From NCBI GenBank assembly GCA_947624255.1, contig CANQJO010000002.1:124001-188000 (forward strand): 64,000 nucleotides of DNA, read 5' to 3'. Each line of letters opens with the position of its first letter. The stretch's first letter is position 1. The DNA comes from an uncultured Ruminococcus sp. (GTDB lineage Bacteria; Bacillota; Clostridia; Oscillospirales; Ruminococcaceae). The notes beneath the pieces were generated by a model. That model ran no database searches. It had not been told where the DNA came from and saw only the letters and a list, made by a program, of their open reading frames with translations. Below are positions 1 to 7,075 of this stretch, piece after piece. Made by a program: the position numbers and the translations under genes.

Positions 1-31
1 CTTCCGCAGCTCCCTTGCTGTTTACAATGCT

Positions 32-60
32 ATTATATTCTCAAATCATGATTTTGTCAA
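32..60 (-). promoter_or_regulatory. Consensus sigma-A promoter firing off the left edge
   Basis: On the minus strand TTGACA (55-60) and TATAAT (32-37) are separated by 17 bases, a perfect match to the vegetative consensus. It would drive a gene beyond the left edge of the window. Confidence 0.7.
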
Positions 61-194
61 GGGATTTTTTTAAGATTCGGCATTTATAATATTATTTTTC
101 TGATTTCAACATTTTTTGAGTGCGTTTTTAACAAAACGTCAGGGAACAGCGATCTCGCATTCACAAAAATCGCTGATGAACGTCTAATCAAATG

Positions 195-217
195 TTTAGA
201 GTGAAATTAGTATCAGG
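195..217 (+). repeat. Solo copy of a MITE-like terminal sequence
   Basis: TTAGAGTGAAATTAGTAT here is identical over 18 bases to the inverted copy at 61064-61081 and close to the end at 61205-61228. Only one end is recognisable at this site, so it is probably the remnant of an element of the same family as the inverted repeat at 61064-61224. Confidence 0.45.
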
Positions 218-229
218 TCTCATTGAAAA

Positions 230-289
230 CCAACGCATACCGTATGTCAGATCCTTTGGCATACGGCAGCGTTATTCTCCTCAGAGGGC
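230..289 (+). repeat. Repeated hairpin element, copy A
   Basis: A small hairpin (CCGTATG at 240-246 pairing with CATACGG at 260-266) is followed by a 21-base sequence, 269-289, which occurs again in exact inverted form at 2936-2956, next to another CATACG/CGTATG hairpin. Two copies about 2.7 kb apart suggest a dispersed intergenic repeat. Function is unknown. Confidence 0.5.
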
Positions 290-344
290 TACGTTCCGCT
301 TTTGGTGTCCGCCTTGACATACAAAATCTCCGTTCATAATTATT

Positions 345-1043
345 TCAGGAGCTGACCGATCCGTCAATAATGACGTAGAGGAAATTACCATTATGCGGAA
401 TGGAGTCGTACTCTTCCTGAGTAAGAGCGACGACCTCTGTGCGTGCAAGATACATAGCGAGCGTCTCCTCCATTTTGTCAAGTCTTGCATTGGTTTCGTC
501 AAGGTCAAATTCAGCCATTTTTTCATCCAGCATACTTAGATACTGTTTAGCAGTCTGCCGGAGCTCACTGATATACGGCGAAATATCAAGATTATCGATC
601 TTATCCTGTATCTTTTCCATTGCCTCTGATGCCGCATTGTTGATCTCGCTTATGAGCTGTTCGGCAGTTTCCGGCAGAGGCTCATTTTTTCCGTTGAGTG
701 CCGGGCTGACAAAGACGGGTTTCATCTGAAATTTGAGAATAAGCTCATCGTTTCGAGAGACTCTCATTTCAAGCTGCAGAAGACCTGCATTCACGGTAAA
801 GCTGCTCATAACTTTCCAGTCAAGCTTTAGCTTTTCGCCTGAAATTACCGGTATAAGCGTCTGATTGACCTCCCACTTATCCTCAGTCAGACCGATTAGT
901 GTGAAGCTGCAATCAGCGAGATCAATGCCGTTATAGAAGCGATCCAACACAAATGTTATCGTATCGGCACAGTGTTCTCCCTGAGTAAACAGGCGGCTGA
1001 ACGGATAGGTGGGAATATTTTTTCCGTTTGCGAAAATTTCCAT
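345..1043 (-). CDS. Phage baseplate/tail-like protein (orphan)
   Basis: The 232-residue product has an N-terminal beta-rich region of about 130 residues (MEIFANGK start) resembling the head domain of phage upper-baseplate or tail proteins. A predicted coiled coil follows at about 130-200, rich in Glu, Lys and Leu. The C-terminal TQEEYDSIPHNGNFLYVI is the short motif often found near the end of phage tail fibres. The start at 1043 is preceded by AAGGAGG. No other phage gene lies beside it, so it may be a domesticated or stranded prophage gene. No signal peptide or membrane segment is seen. The family assignment is inference from overall resemblance. Confidence 0.5.
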   Translation of the reverse strand: MEIFANGKNIPTYPFSRLFTQGEHCADTITFVLDRFYNGIDLADCSFTLIGLTEDKWEVNQTLIPVISGEKLKLDWKVMSSFTVNAGLLQLEMRVSRNDELILKFQMKPVFVSPALNGKNEPLPETAEQLISEINNAASEAMEKIQDKIDNLDISPYISELRQTAKQYLSMLDEKMAEFDLDETNARLDKMEETLAMYLARTEVVALTQEEYDSIPHNGNFLYVIIDGSVSS

Positions 1044-1209
1044 GATCTACCTCCTTATTTTCACTGAATGGTTTGGAGGTTCCGCAGTCCCTCCCAATAA
1101 ACATTGAAAAAGAGAGGCAATTCAACGTGAAAGCATTGAATATTGAGAAAAGTTTACAAAAAATTCATAATATAATGCGATTTTTGCAGAAAATAAAAGG
1201 AGCATAAGG

Positions 1210-1239
1210 TTGACAGAAATGTTCCTTTTGCTGTATAAT
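1210..1239 (+). promoter_or_regulatory. Promoter of the SCP2 gene
   Basis: TTGACA (1210-1215), an 18-base spacer and TATAAT (1234-1239) lie 123 bases before the SCP2 start. The rest of the 1044-1361 gap shows no ORF of its own. Confidence 0.65.
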
Positions 1240-1361
1240 GTATTTGGAAATATTGATGAGAGATAGTGGGAATTTTGCTCATCAATGGCAGCTTCACGGC
1301 AAATACACAAATTATCTGTCGGAATTTTGCGGAGTAGTATGAGAAAGTGAGGAATTTTCAG

Positions 1362-1685
1362 ATGACTGTACAGGAGCTTATCGAAAAACTGAGGAAAAAG
1401 GCAGAGGACATTGACGTATCGGAAACTGATTTTCTTGCCGTTCAGGTGAATATCAAGGACGCTGATCCCGGAGTGTTCTACATCGAGATAAAGGATCGGA
1501 ATATCAATATTGAGCCGTATGAATACAACGACAGAAACTGTGCTGTCACAATGACTATGGCGAATTTCAACAAGCTCATAGACGGAAAGCTCGATCCCGT
1601 AGCAGCCTATACGCTGGGGAAACTGAAGGTTGACGGAGATATCGGCAAGGCTCTGGAATTCGCAAAGCTGGTAAAGAAAAAATAA
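1362..1685 (+). CDS. SCP2 sterol-binding domain protein
   Basis: A 107-residue single-domain protein of the SCP2 fold. The pattern of an N-terminal amphipathic helix, a sheet with the stretch YIEIKDRNINIEPYEYND, and the C-terminal GKLDPVAAYTLGKLKVDGD segment is typical of SCP2 domains, which bind lipids or hydrophobic ligands in the cytosol. The ATG at 1362 is preferred over the GTG at 1347 because GTGAGG sits at Shine-Dalgarno distance before it. The gene stands alone between its own promoter and a terminator. Its ligand cannot be inferred. Confidence 0.8.
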   Translation: MTVQELIEKLRKKAEDIDVSETDFLAVQVNIKDADPGVFYIEIKDRNINIEPYEYNDRNCAVTMTMANFNKLIDGKLDPVAAYTLGKLKVDGDIGKALEFAKLVKKK

Positions 1686-1686
1686 A

Positions 1687-1710
1687 GGGAGGTCAAAACC
1701 TCCCTTTTTT
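1687..1710. terminator. Intrinsic terminator, probably bidirectional
   Basis: GGGAGGT and ACCTCCC form a 7-bp stem directly after the SCP2 stop codon, followed by six T on the plus strand. On the minus strand the stem is followed by TTTATTTTTT, so it could also end transcription of the aldo/keto reductase gene. Confidence 0.75.
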
Positions 1711-1715
1711 GAACC

Positions 1716-1764
1716 GCCCACACCGGGGATCTATGGCAGATCTCCTGTGTGGGCAGATTTTTTT
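1716..1764 (+). terminator. Second hairpin with T-run
   Basis: GCCCACAC (1716-1723) pairs with GTGTGGGC (1747-1754), with further imperfect pairing inside, and is followed by a T-run at 1758-1764. It backs up the terminator at 1687-1710. Confidence 0.55.
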
Positions 1765-1769
1765 GAGAA

Positions 1770-2891
1770 TTATTTTCCGTAATGTTCAGCGATCTTTTTC
1801 AGATCGTCTATTATGGGCAGATGCTGCGGACAGACACTCTCGCACTGACCGCAGGCAATACAGTCAGATGCCTTTCCGAATTTGCTGCAAAGCATCTCAT
1901 AATTGGTATAATTTATTGTCCAGCCTTTCTCCTCGAGTTTTTCACGCATATCCTCATTATACAGCGAGAAAAATTGTGGGATAGCTATATGCCGGGGACA
2001 GCCTTCGGTACAGTAGGAACAGCCTGTGCAGGGAACGGCGATCTGATCGTTTATGATATCAGCGACTTTGAAACAGATCTTCATTTCCTCATCGGTCAGT
2101 GGTTTGAGATCCTTCATATAGCTGATATTATCCCGGATCTGTTCAAGAGAGGACATTCCCGAAAGCACGACCATAACTCCCGGCAGGCTTGCGGCAAAGC
2201 GTATCGCCCAGCTTGAGATGCTCATATCCGGAGCATACGACTTGAACAGCTTTTCAGCCTCTTCGGGAATTTTTGCAAGAGTACCGCCTTTGACCGGCTC
2301 CATGATGATTATGGGAACATCATGCTTTCTTGCCGTTTCGTAACATTCACGGGCGTGTACCCACGGACTTTCCCAATCGAGATAATTTATCTGGAGCTGT
2401 ACAAACTCCATTTCGGGATGTTTGGTAAGGATCTCATCAAGAAGCTCGGGAGTATCGTGGAAAGAAAAACCGGCGTGTCTGACAAGTCCCTCAGCCTTCT
2501 TATCAAGGATCCAGTTAAAGCAGTCGAGCTCTTCATATTTGGGATACATAGCGGCTTCAATGCCATGAAGAAGATAATAGTCAAAATAACCCGCACCTGT
2601 TTTTTCAAGCTGAGCATTAAACACTGTATCACGTTCTTCAAGAGAGTTGAAAAATCCGGCATGGAGCTTTGTTGCGAGGGTAAAGCTATCACGGGGGTGT
2701 CGGTCAACGAGAGCCGTTTTAGTGACATTTTCACTTGCAAAGGCATGGTACATCCAAGCAGTGTCGAAATATGTAAAGCCGTTTTCAATAAACATATCGA
2801 CCATTTTCTTTACCTGCTCGATATCAATATCGGAGGCATTATTCGGATCATTCTGCGGAAGCCGCATAAGACCAAAGCCAAGTTTTTTCAT
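1770..2891 (-). CDS. Aldo/keto reductase with C-terminal 4Fe-4S domain
   Basis: A 373-residue oxidoreductase. Residues about 1-270 follow the aldo/keto reductase TIM barrel (MKKLGFGLMRLP start, YFDTAWMYH with the catalytic Tyr, YYLLHGIE). The C-terminal 90 residues hold two clusters, CTGCSYCTEGCP and CIACGQCESVCP, the pattern for two 4Fe-4S centres. Family members are cytosolic NAD(P)H- or ferredoxin-linked reductases of unknown substrate, common in Clostridia. The ATG at 2891 has an AAAGGAG site; the longer ORF to 2996 has none and runs through the leader. Single-gene unit. Confidence 0.88.
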   Translation of the reverse strand: MKKLGFGLMRLPQNDPNNASDIDIEQVKKMVDMFIENGFTYFDTAWMYHAFASENVTKTALVDRHPRDSFTLATKLHAGFFNSLEERDTVFNAQLEKTGAGYFDYYLLHGIEAAMYPKYEELDCFNWILDKKAEGLVRHAGFSFHDTPELLDEILTKHPEMEFVQLQINYLDWESPWVHARECYETARKHDVPIIIMEPVKGGTLAKIPEEAEKLFKSYAPDMSISSWAIRFAASLPGVMVVLSGMSSLEQIRDNISYMKDLKPLTDEEMKICFKVADIINDQIAVPCTGCSYCTEGCPRHIAIPQFFSLYNEDMREKLEEKGWTINYTNYEMLCSKFGKASDCIACGQCESVCPQHLPIIDDLKKIAEHYGK

Positions 2892-2935
2892 AGTTCGTGA
2901 CTCCTTTCGGCAAATATAATGTAGTCGTGGATGAT

Positions 2936-2990
2936 GCCCTCTGAGGAGAATAACGCAGTCATACGGCAAAAAATTTAGCGTATGTTGTGT
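2936..2990 (-). repeat. Repeated hairpin element, copy B, in the reductase leader
   Basis: The 21 bases at 2936-2956 are the exact reverse complement of 269-289. Beside them CATACG (2960-2965) pairs with CGTATG (2979-2984). The promoter at 3014-3042 places this element in the 5' untranslated leader of the aldo/keto reductase, about 45 bases before its start codon. Confidence 0.5.
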
Positions 2991-3013
2991 CAGCATCCGA
3001 AGAGGTTTGTTAC

Positions 3014-3042
3014 ATTATAACATAAATTTTGTGAAATTACAA
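3014..3042 (-). promoter_or_regulatory. Promoter of the aldo/keto reductase gene
   Basis: On the minus strand TTGTAA (3037-3042), a 17-base spacer and TATAAT (3014-3019) give a leader of about 115 bases before the ATG at 2891. Confidence 0.65.
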
Positions 3043-3060
3043 TAGGTACGGCAATAAATT

Positions 3061-3094
3061 ATAGTAAACGACAAATTTATTTTGCGTTTACTAT
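3061..3094. repeat. Perfect 10-bp inverted repeat
   Basis: ATAGTAAACG (3061-3070) and CGTTTACTAT (3085-3094) flank a 14-base AT-rich loop, just upstream of the reductase promoter on the minus strand. It could be a regulator site or a hairpin; the sequence does not say which. Confidence 0.45.
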
Positions 3095-3124
3095 TTGCGG
3101 AGGCACTTTAAAGAATATTTACGG

Positions 3125-3212
3125 AAAATCCCCTCTTTGATAAGTGAATCGACCCGGTATTTTGTGCTGCCCGTACAAAATGGTTCGTTTCAATGTTCAG
3201 TGAGGGGATTTT
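3125..3212. other. Long imperfect hairpin, possible structured RNA or small element
   Basis: AAAATCCCCTC (3125-3135) pairs with GAGGGGATTTT (3202-3212). Inside, TGAATCGACC pairs imperfectly with GGTTCGTTTCA, and ATTTTGT (3159-3165) pairs with ACAAAAT (3175-3181). The whole 88 bases can fold as one long arm. No gene is linked to it on either strand; ORFs 3095-3376 and 3245-3478 look spurious. The surrounding gap 2892-3455 holds no other gene. Confidence 0.4.
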
Positions 3213-3388
3213 TCTACTTAAAGCAGATTTTTTTGCGTGCCGGGCTACAGCCGGATCTCTCTTTGGGGGATCATGATCACCTTTACTTTATTGCCGTTCC
3301 GCTCTATACGAATGACAATTTTGATGAAAGAATGGTAATAAAATCTGAAAGTGTGACGCTCGATAATACGAAGTGAGATATTAAAAGG

Positions 3389-3428
3389 AGCACCGTACAA
3401 AGCACGCCTGACGGCTTTGTACGGTGCT
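3389..3428 (-). terminator. Terminator of the pur-nad gene run
   Basis: A perfect 15-bp stem, AGCACCGTACAAAGC against GCTTTGTACGGTGCT, with a 10-base loop lies 28 bases past the HAD gene. On the minus strand it is followed by CCTTTTAAT. Confidence 0.7.
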
Positions 3429-3455
3429 GCATTATCGGGATAAATGATGCTTGCA

Positions 3456-4100
3456 TCAAAGGGGAGTACGTGCTTCAAGAGTTTCCATAAGGTCGGGCAG
3501 ATCGCTGAACTTTTTTAATTCGGGAACAGTCTCTTTGATTTTTCCGAAGCCGTAAGCAGCATGGATAAATTCAACACCTGCCTTTACAGCAGCATCACGA
3601 TCACCCTGTATATCACCGATATAAAAGGCTTTCCCGATGCCGTTCCTACTGACTATGAGAGCAATATTATCGCTTTTTTCTTTAAGGTCATTGCCATAGC
3701 ATTCTAAATCATCAAAATATTTGCCAAAGCCGTAATGTTCGAGAAATGCCTCTATATACCCACTCTGACAGTTGCTGACGATATAAAGAGAAAATTTCTC
3801 CTTGAGCCTTATCAATGTTTTTTCAAGATCCGGATACAGCACGCCGCCGTGTTTCAGAAGATACTCATTTTCGTGATCGCAGCAAAGCTGCAGGAGCTCC
3901 ATGCGTTCTTTTTTTGGCAGATCATCGAATAATATATCTGCAATTTTATCCATAGTCAGCCCCATAACGCTCATTACGTCATGCTGTGTTACGTGGCGGG
4001 GATATCCGCACTCCTTTAATTTTTCGCTCCACGCGGCGGCAACGTTCTCGGATGAATCCCAGAGAGTGCCGTCCATATCAAAAATCAGACCTGTTTTCAT
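3456..4100 (-). CDS. HAD family phosphatase
   Basis: A 214-residue haloacid-dehalogenase-like hydrolase of the phosphoglycolate phosphatase/beta-phosphoglucomutase subgroup. Motif I is FDMDGTLWD at residues 7-15, motif II is IVSNCQSG, and motif IV is IGDIQGDRDA with the Mg-binding acidic residues. A helical cap domain lies at about 18-85. It overlaps nadC by four bases (ATGA type), so the two are translationally coupled; a link to nicotinate nucleotide metabolism is suggested by position only. Substrate unknown. Confidence 0.85.
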   Translation of the reverse strand: MKTGLIFDMDGTLWDSSENVAAAWSEKLKECGYPRHVTQHDVMSVMGLTMDKIADILFDDLPKKERMELLQLCCDHENEYLLKHGGVLYPDLEKTLIRLKEKFSLYIVSNCQSGYIEAFLEHYGFGKYFDDLECYGNDLKEKSDNIALIVSRNGIGKAFYIGDIQGDRDAAVKAGVEFIHAAYGFGKIKETVPELKKFSDLPDLMETLEARTPL

Positions 4101-4957
4101 ATTTTTTTCGCCATTCCGTTATTTTTGATCTTCATTGAAACATCAAAGCACTTCACAGAATGAGTCAGCGCACCAAGAGAGATTATATCCACGCCGGTCT
4201 CTGCCACAGCACGTATATTCTCCTCGATTACGTTTCCGGAAGCCTCAAGAAGCGCCCTGCCGGAGGTGATCTCCACTGCCTGTTTCATTTCGGCGCAGGA
4301 CATATTATCAAGCATGATGATCTCAACGTTGTTTTCGAGAGCCTCCCTCAGCTCATCGAGAGTGCGCACCTCGACCTCAATTTTTATTGTATGACCGATC
4401 TTTTCCCTCAGAGCTGAAACTGCTGCGGTGATACCGCCGTATGCGTCAATGTGATTATCTTTCAGCATTGCCGCATCGGAGAGATTGAAACGATGATTTT
4501 TTCCGCCGCCGACGGTGACAGCATATTTCTGGAGCGCTCTCAGTCCGGGGAGCGTCTTTCTTGTGTCCGTTACAGAGGCATTCGTTCCCTCCACCAGTTT
4601 CACGCATCTGTGAGCAGCGGAGGCAATTCCCGACATATGCTGGAGCAGATTCAGTGCCGTGCGCTCTCCTTTGAGGAGCGTGAGCGTACTTCCGCTCATT
4701 TCGGCTATTATATCGCCCGCAGCGACTTCATCGCCGTCTTTTTTTATTATGTTAAATTCCACACCGCCGCCTGCAAGATCAAAAACACGTTTTGCGACCT
4801 CTATGCCGCATACGATGCCGGAGGCTTTTGCCACATAAAAGGCAGAGCTTTTGTGCTCCTCCGGGATAAGGTTATCAGCGGCAGCGTCAATATAGTTTAT
4901 ATCCTCCGTAAGGGCAGTGGTGATGATATTGTCGATATAGCATTGTAAGAGCTTCAT
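4097..4957 (-). CDS. nadC: Nicotinate-nucleotide pyrophosphorylase (carboxylating)
   Basis: 286 residues, the usual NadC length. The enzyme converts quinolinate and PRPP to nicotinate mononucleotide, CO2 and pyrophosphate in de novo NAD synthesis. Recognisable motifs are ALTEDINYIDAAAD near the N terminus, TRKTLPGLRALQKYAV with quinolinate-binding Arg and Lys, GGGKNHRFNLSD, and the barrel strands IKIEVEVRTLDE and IMLDNMS. It starts 9 bases after nadB ends, with an AGGAGG site, and overlaps the HAD gene. nadA was not found in this window. Confidence 0.96.
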   Translation of the reverse strand: MKLLQCYIDNIITTALTEDINYIDAAADNLIPEEHKSSAFYVAKASGIVCGIEVAKRVFDLAGGGVEFNIIKKDGDEVAAGDIIAEMSGSTLTLLKGERTALNLLQHMSGIASAAHRCVKLVEGTNASVTDTRKTLPGLRALQKYAVTVGGGKNHRFNLSDAAMLKDNHIDAYGGITAAVSALREKIGHTIKIEVEVRTLDELREALENNVEIIMLDNMSCAEMKQAVEITSGRALLEASGNVIEENIRAVAETGVDIISLGALTHSVKCFDVSMKIKNNGMAKKI

Positions 4958-4966
4958 GGTATCCTC

Positions 4967-6424
4967 CTATTTTGTTACCTCTTCAAGGATTATCTTGGCG
5001 ACAGTCACTATTGAACGTGCGATGACGTAATCAGTGTCAACGAGAAAATCTCCCTCTGCGAGCATATTGTAAAGCTCCGTGACCTTTACAAGACCTCTTG
5101 CGGCAGCCTCCTTATCGGGAATGACGAAGTGGCTCTCCTGCATGATATTTCTCGTGGCAGTCCTGATGCCTGCCGGGATAACGGGGCTTCCGATATGCGG
5201 ATCAAACTCTGCCGCTGTGAGATCATCGGGACTGCTGTATTCCATAGATGCGATATGAGCGGCTGCACGGCGTGAGAACACAAGTGCCTCAAGGAGTGAA
5301 TTGCTTGCAAGGCGGTTGCTGCCGTGAACGCCCGTATGTGAGCACTCTCCGCAGGCATACAGACCGGGAATACTCGTCTCCGAATTTTTGTCCACGTTGA
5401 TGCCTCCCATGAGATAGTGCTGACAGGGATATACGGGAACAGGCTCTTTTGTCAGATCAAAGCCTTGTTCCATGAGATTCCTGTAGATCATGGGAAAACG
5501 CTTTTTCAGAAAATCGCTGTCCTTGTAGCTGATATCAAGGTAGAAATCCGAGCTGCCCTGCTCCTTTGCCTCCTGAACGATAGCATGAGATACAACATCA
5601 CGAGGAGCAAGCTCCAGACGGCTGTCATACTTGTGCATAAAACGCTCTTTTTTGCAGTTAAGGAGGTATGCGCCCTCACCACGTACTGCCTCGGAAATGA
5701 GGAAACACTCACGGGTGGACTTGTTGTTGAAAGCTGTAGGGTGGAACTGTACCCAATCAAGATGCTTTATCTTAGCACCCATTTCGTAGGCGAAAGCAAT
5801 GCCGTCTCCGGTAGCGGCAGCGGAGTTGGTGGTGAATTTATAGACTCTGCCGATCCCTCCGGTGGCGAGTATCATGTAACGGCTGCAGCAAGTGATATAC
5901 GAGCCGTCCGCAAGACGCATAAAGGAGGAAAAACCTCCGCTGATCTTTTTAACGCCGCAGAGAATGGTATTCTCCATGATCGTGACATTTTTTAATGTCT
6001 GCACTTTCGCAAGGAGTTTTTCGGTGATCTCACGTCCTGTTGAATCAGCATGGTGGAATATTCTGTGATGGCTGTGACCGCCCTCAAGAGTTCTGTGATA
6101 TGAGCCGTCCTCATTCTTGTCAAAGTCAACTCCGAGCTCGATCAGCCTGCTGATATCTTGAGCGGCTTCACTCACGAGGATATCAACAGCCTCTGTATCG
6201 TTTTTGAATCCGCCTGCGATGAGAGTATCATTCCTGTGAAACCTTATATTGTCATCGGGAGAGTTATACACTCCGGCGATGCCTCCCTGAGCAAGAGAAG
6301 AGTTGCACAGGCTCAGCTCACGCTTGCAGATGATAAGCACATTCAGTTCTTCGGGAAGATTTAAGGCAGCATAAAGACCGGCAGCACCGCAGCCTGCGAT
6401 AATAACGTCATATTTTTTTGTCAT
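4967..6424 (-). CDS. nadB: L-aspartate oxidase
   Basis: A 485-residue flavoprotein that oxidises aspartate to iminoaspartate, the first step of de novo NAD synthesis; in anaerobes fumarate serves as acceptor. The N terminus has the FAD motif IAGCGAAGLYAALNL, followed by SSLAQGGIAG, the active-site region EGGHSHHRIFHHAD, and GLYACGECSHTGVHGSNRLASNSLLEALVF. The C-terminal helical domain is shorter than in longer (about 530-residue) family members. It heads the nadB-nadC-HAD group, 18 bases after a membrane-protein gene. Confidence 0.95.
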   Translation of the reverse strand: MTKKYDVIIAGCGAAGLYAALNLPEELNVLIICKRELSLCNSSLAQGGIAGVYNSPDDNIRFHRNDTLIAGGFKNDTEAVDILVSEAAQDISRLIELGVDFDKNEDGSYHRTLEGGHSHHRIFHHADSTGREITEKLLAKVQTLKNVTIMENTILCGVKKISGGFSSFMRLADGSYITCCSRYMILATGGIGRVYKFTTNSAAATGDGIAFAYEMGAKIKHLDWVQFHPTAFNNKSTRECFLISEAVRGEGAYLLNCKKERFMHKYDSRLELAPRDVVSHAIVQEAKEQGSSDFYLDISYKDSDFLKKRFPMIYRNLMEQGFDLTKEPVPVYPCQHYLMGGINVDKNSETSIPGLYACGECSHTGVHGSNRLASNSLLEALVFSRRAAAHIASMEYSSPDDLTAAEFDPHIGSPVIPAGIRTATRNIMQESHFVIPDKEAAARGLVKVTELYNMLAEGDFLVDTDYVIARSIVTVAKIILEEVTK

Positions 6425-6441
6425 AAAAAGCCCTCCTAAGA

Positions 6442-7065
6442 TCAGTCATCGAAAAAGCCGCTCTTATATTCTGCAACACGAGCCTGATCGCCGTGGCAGT
6501 CTATCTCTATGATATCGTGACCGTACATATATTTTATAGCGGCAAAAAGACCGGTAAATGCGATCGCATTAACAAGTATGCTGAAATATATCCTTATGCC
6601 TAAAAGATTGCCGAACATTCCTCCGAGAATAACTCCGATGCAGATGATAACGACCACCTCAAAAGGCGTTTTGTACGGATCGAGGTAGAGAAACGCAAAG
6701 CACACCGCCGCTGAAATTACGGAATGTACAATGGCAAGCAGCATGGAATACGGATCATAGAAGCTCATTACCTCAAAGGAGTTTAGCTCACAGTACATCA
6801 GGAAAGCCTCCATAAGTATATATCCGGAGAAAGCGAGTTTGAGCAATAGTCTCATGCGGGCAGTTATCCATATCAGCACATCGGAGGCAATAAGTATCCC
6901 GAATCCGGAAAATTCCAGAATATATGCAATGATCTCCAGTCCCTTTGAGAATCCGCTTTCGGGATCGTAGGTACTATAATACACGTAGCAGACAAGAGCA
7001 AAGGCAATAAACAGGATATTTCCTAAAAGTCCGAATGTAAGTCCCAGTGACAGCTTTTTCTGCAT
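6442..7065 (-). CDS. Unrecognised multi-pass membrane protein
   Basis: 207 residues with about six hydrophobic segments (for example at 10-28, 42-66, 75-92, 103-126 and 133-165) and a short acidic cytoplasmic tail, EIDCHGDQARVAEYKSGFFDD. I do not recognise the family. It lies 10 bases after purD and 18 before nadB, so it is cotranscribed with both. An AAGGAG site precedes the ATG. Confidence 0.7.
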   Translation of the reverse strand: MQKKLSLGLTFGLLGNILFIAFALVCYVYYSTYDPESGFSKGLEIIAYILEFSGFGILIASDVLIWITARMRLLLKLAFSGYILMEAFLMYCELNSFEVMSFYDPYSMLLAIVHSVISAAVCFAFLYLDPYKTPFEVVVIICIGVILGGMFGNLLGIRIYFSILVNAIAFTGLFAAIKYMYGHDIIEIDCHGDQARVAEYKSGFFDD

Positions 7066-7075
7066 GGCTAACTCC

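Larger units (their letters stand above)
1..344. other. Intergenic stretch with repeats, no gene seen
   Basis: Apart from the outward-facing promoter at 32-60, a single MITE-like end at 195-217 and a repeated hairpin element at 230-289, this AT-rich stretch has no ORF with a convincing ribosome site. ORF 281-526 on the minus strand is a shadow of the gene ending at 345. Confidence 0.5.

Noticed and set aside
1122-1721. 199-residue minus-strand ORF
   Set aside because: It lies antisense to the SCP2 gene and its promoter, and it crosses the terminator.
3095-3478. ORFs 3095-3376 (plus) and 3245-3478 (minus)
   Set aside because: No ribosome sites, no recognisable protein pattern, and they run over the hairpins and the terminator.
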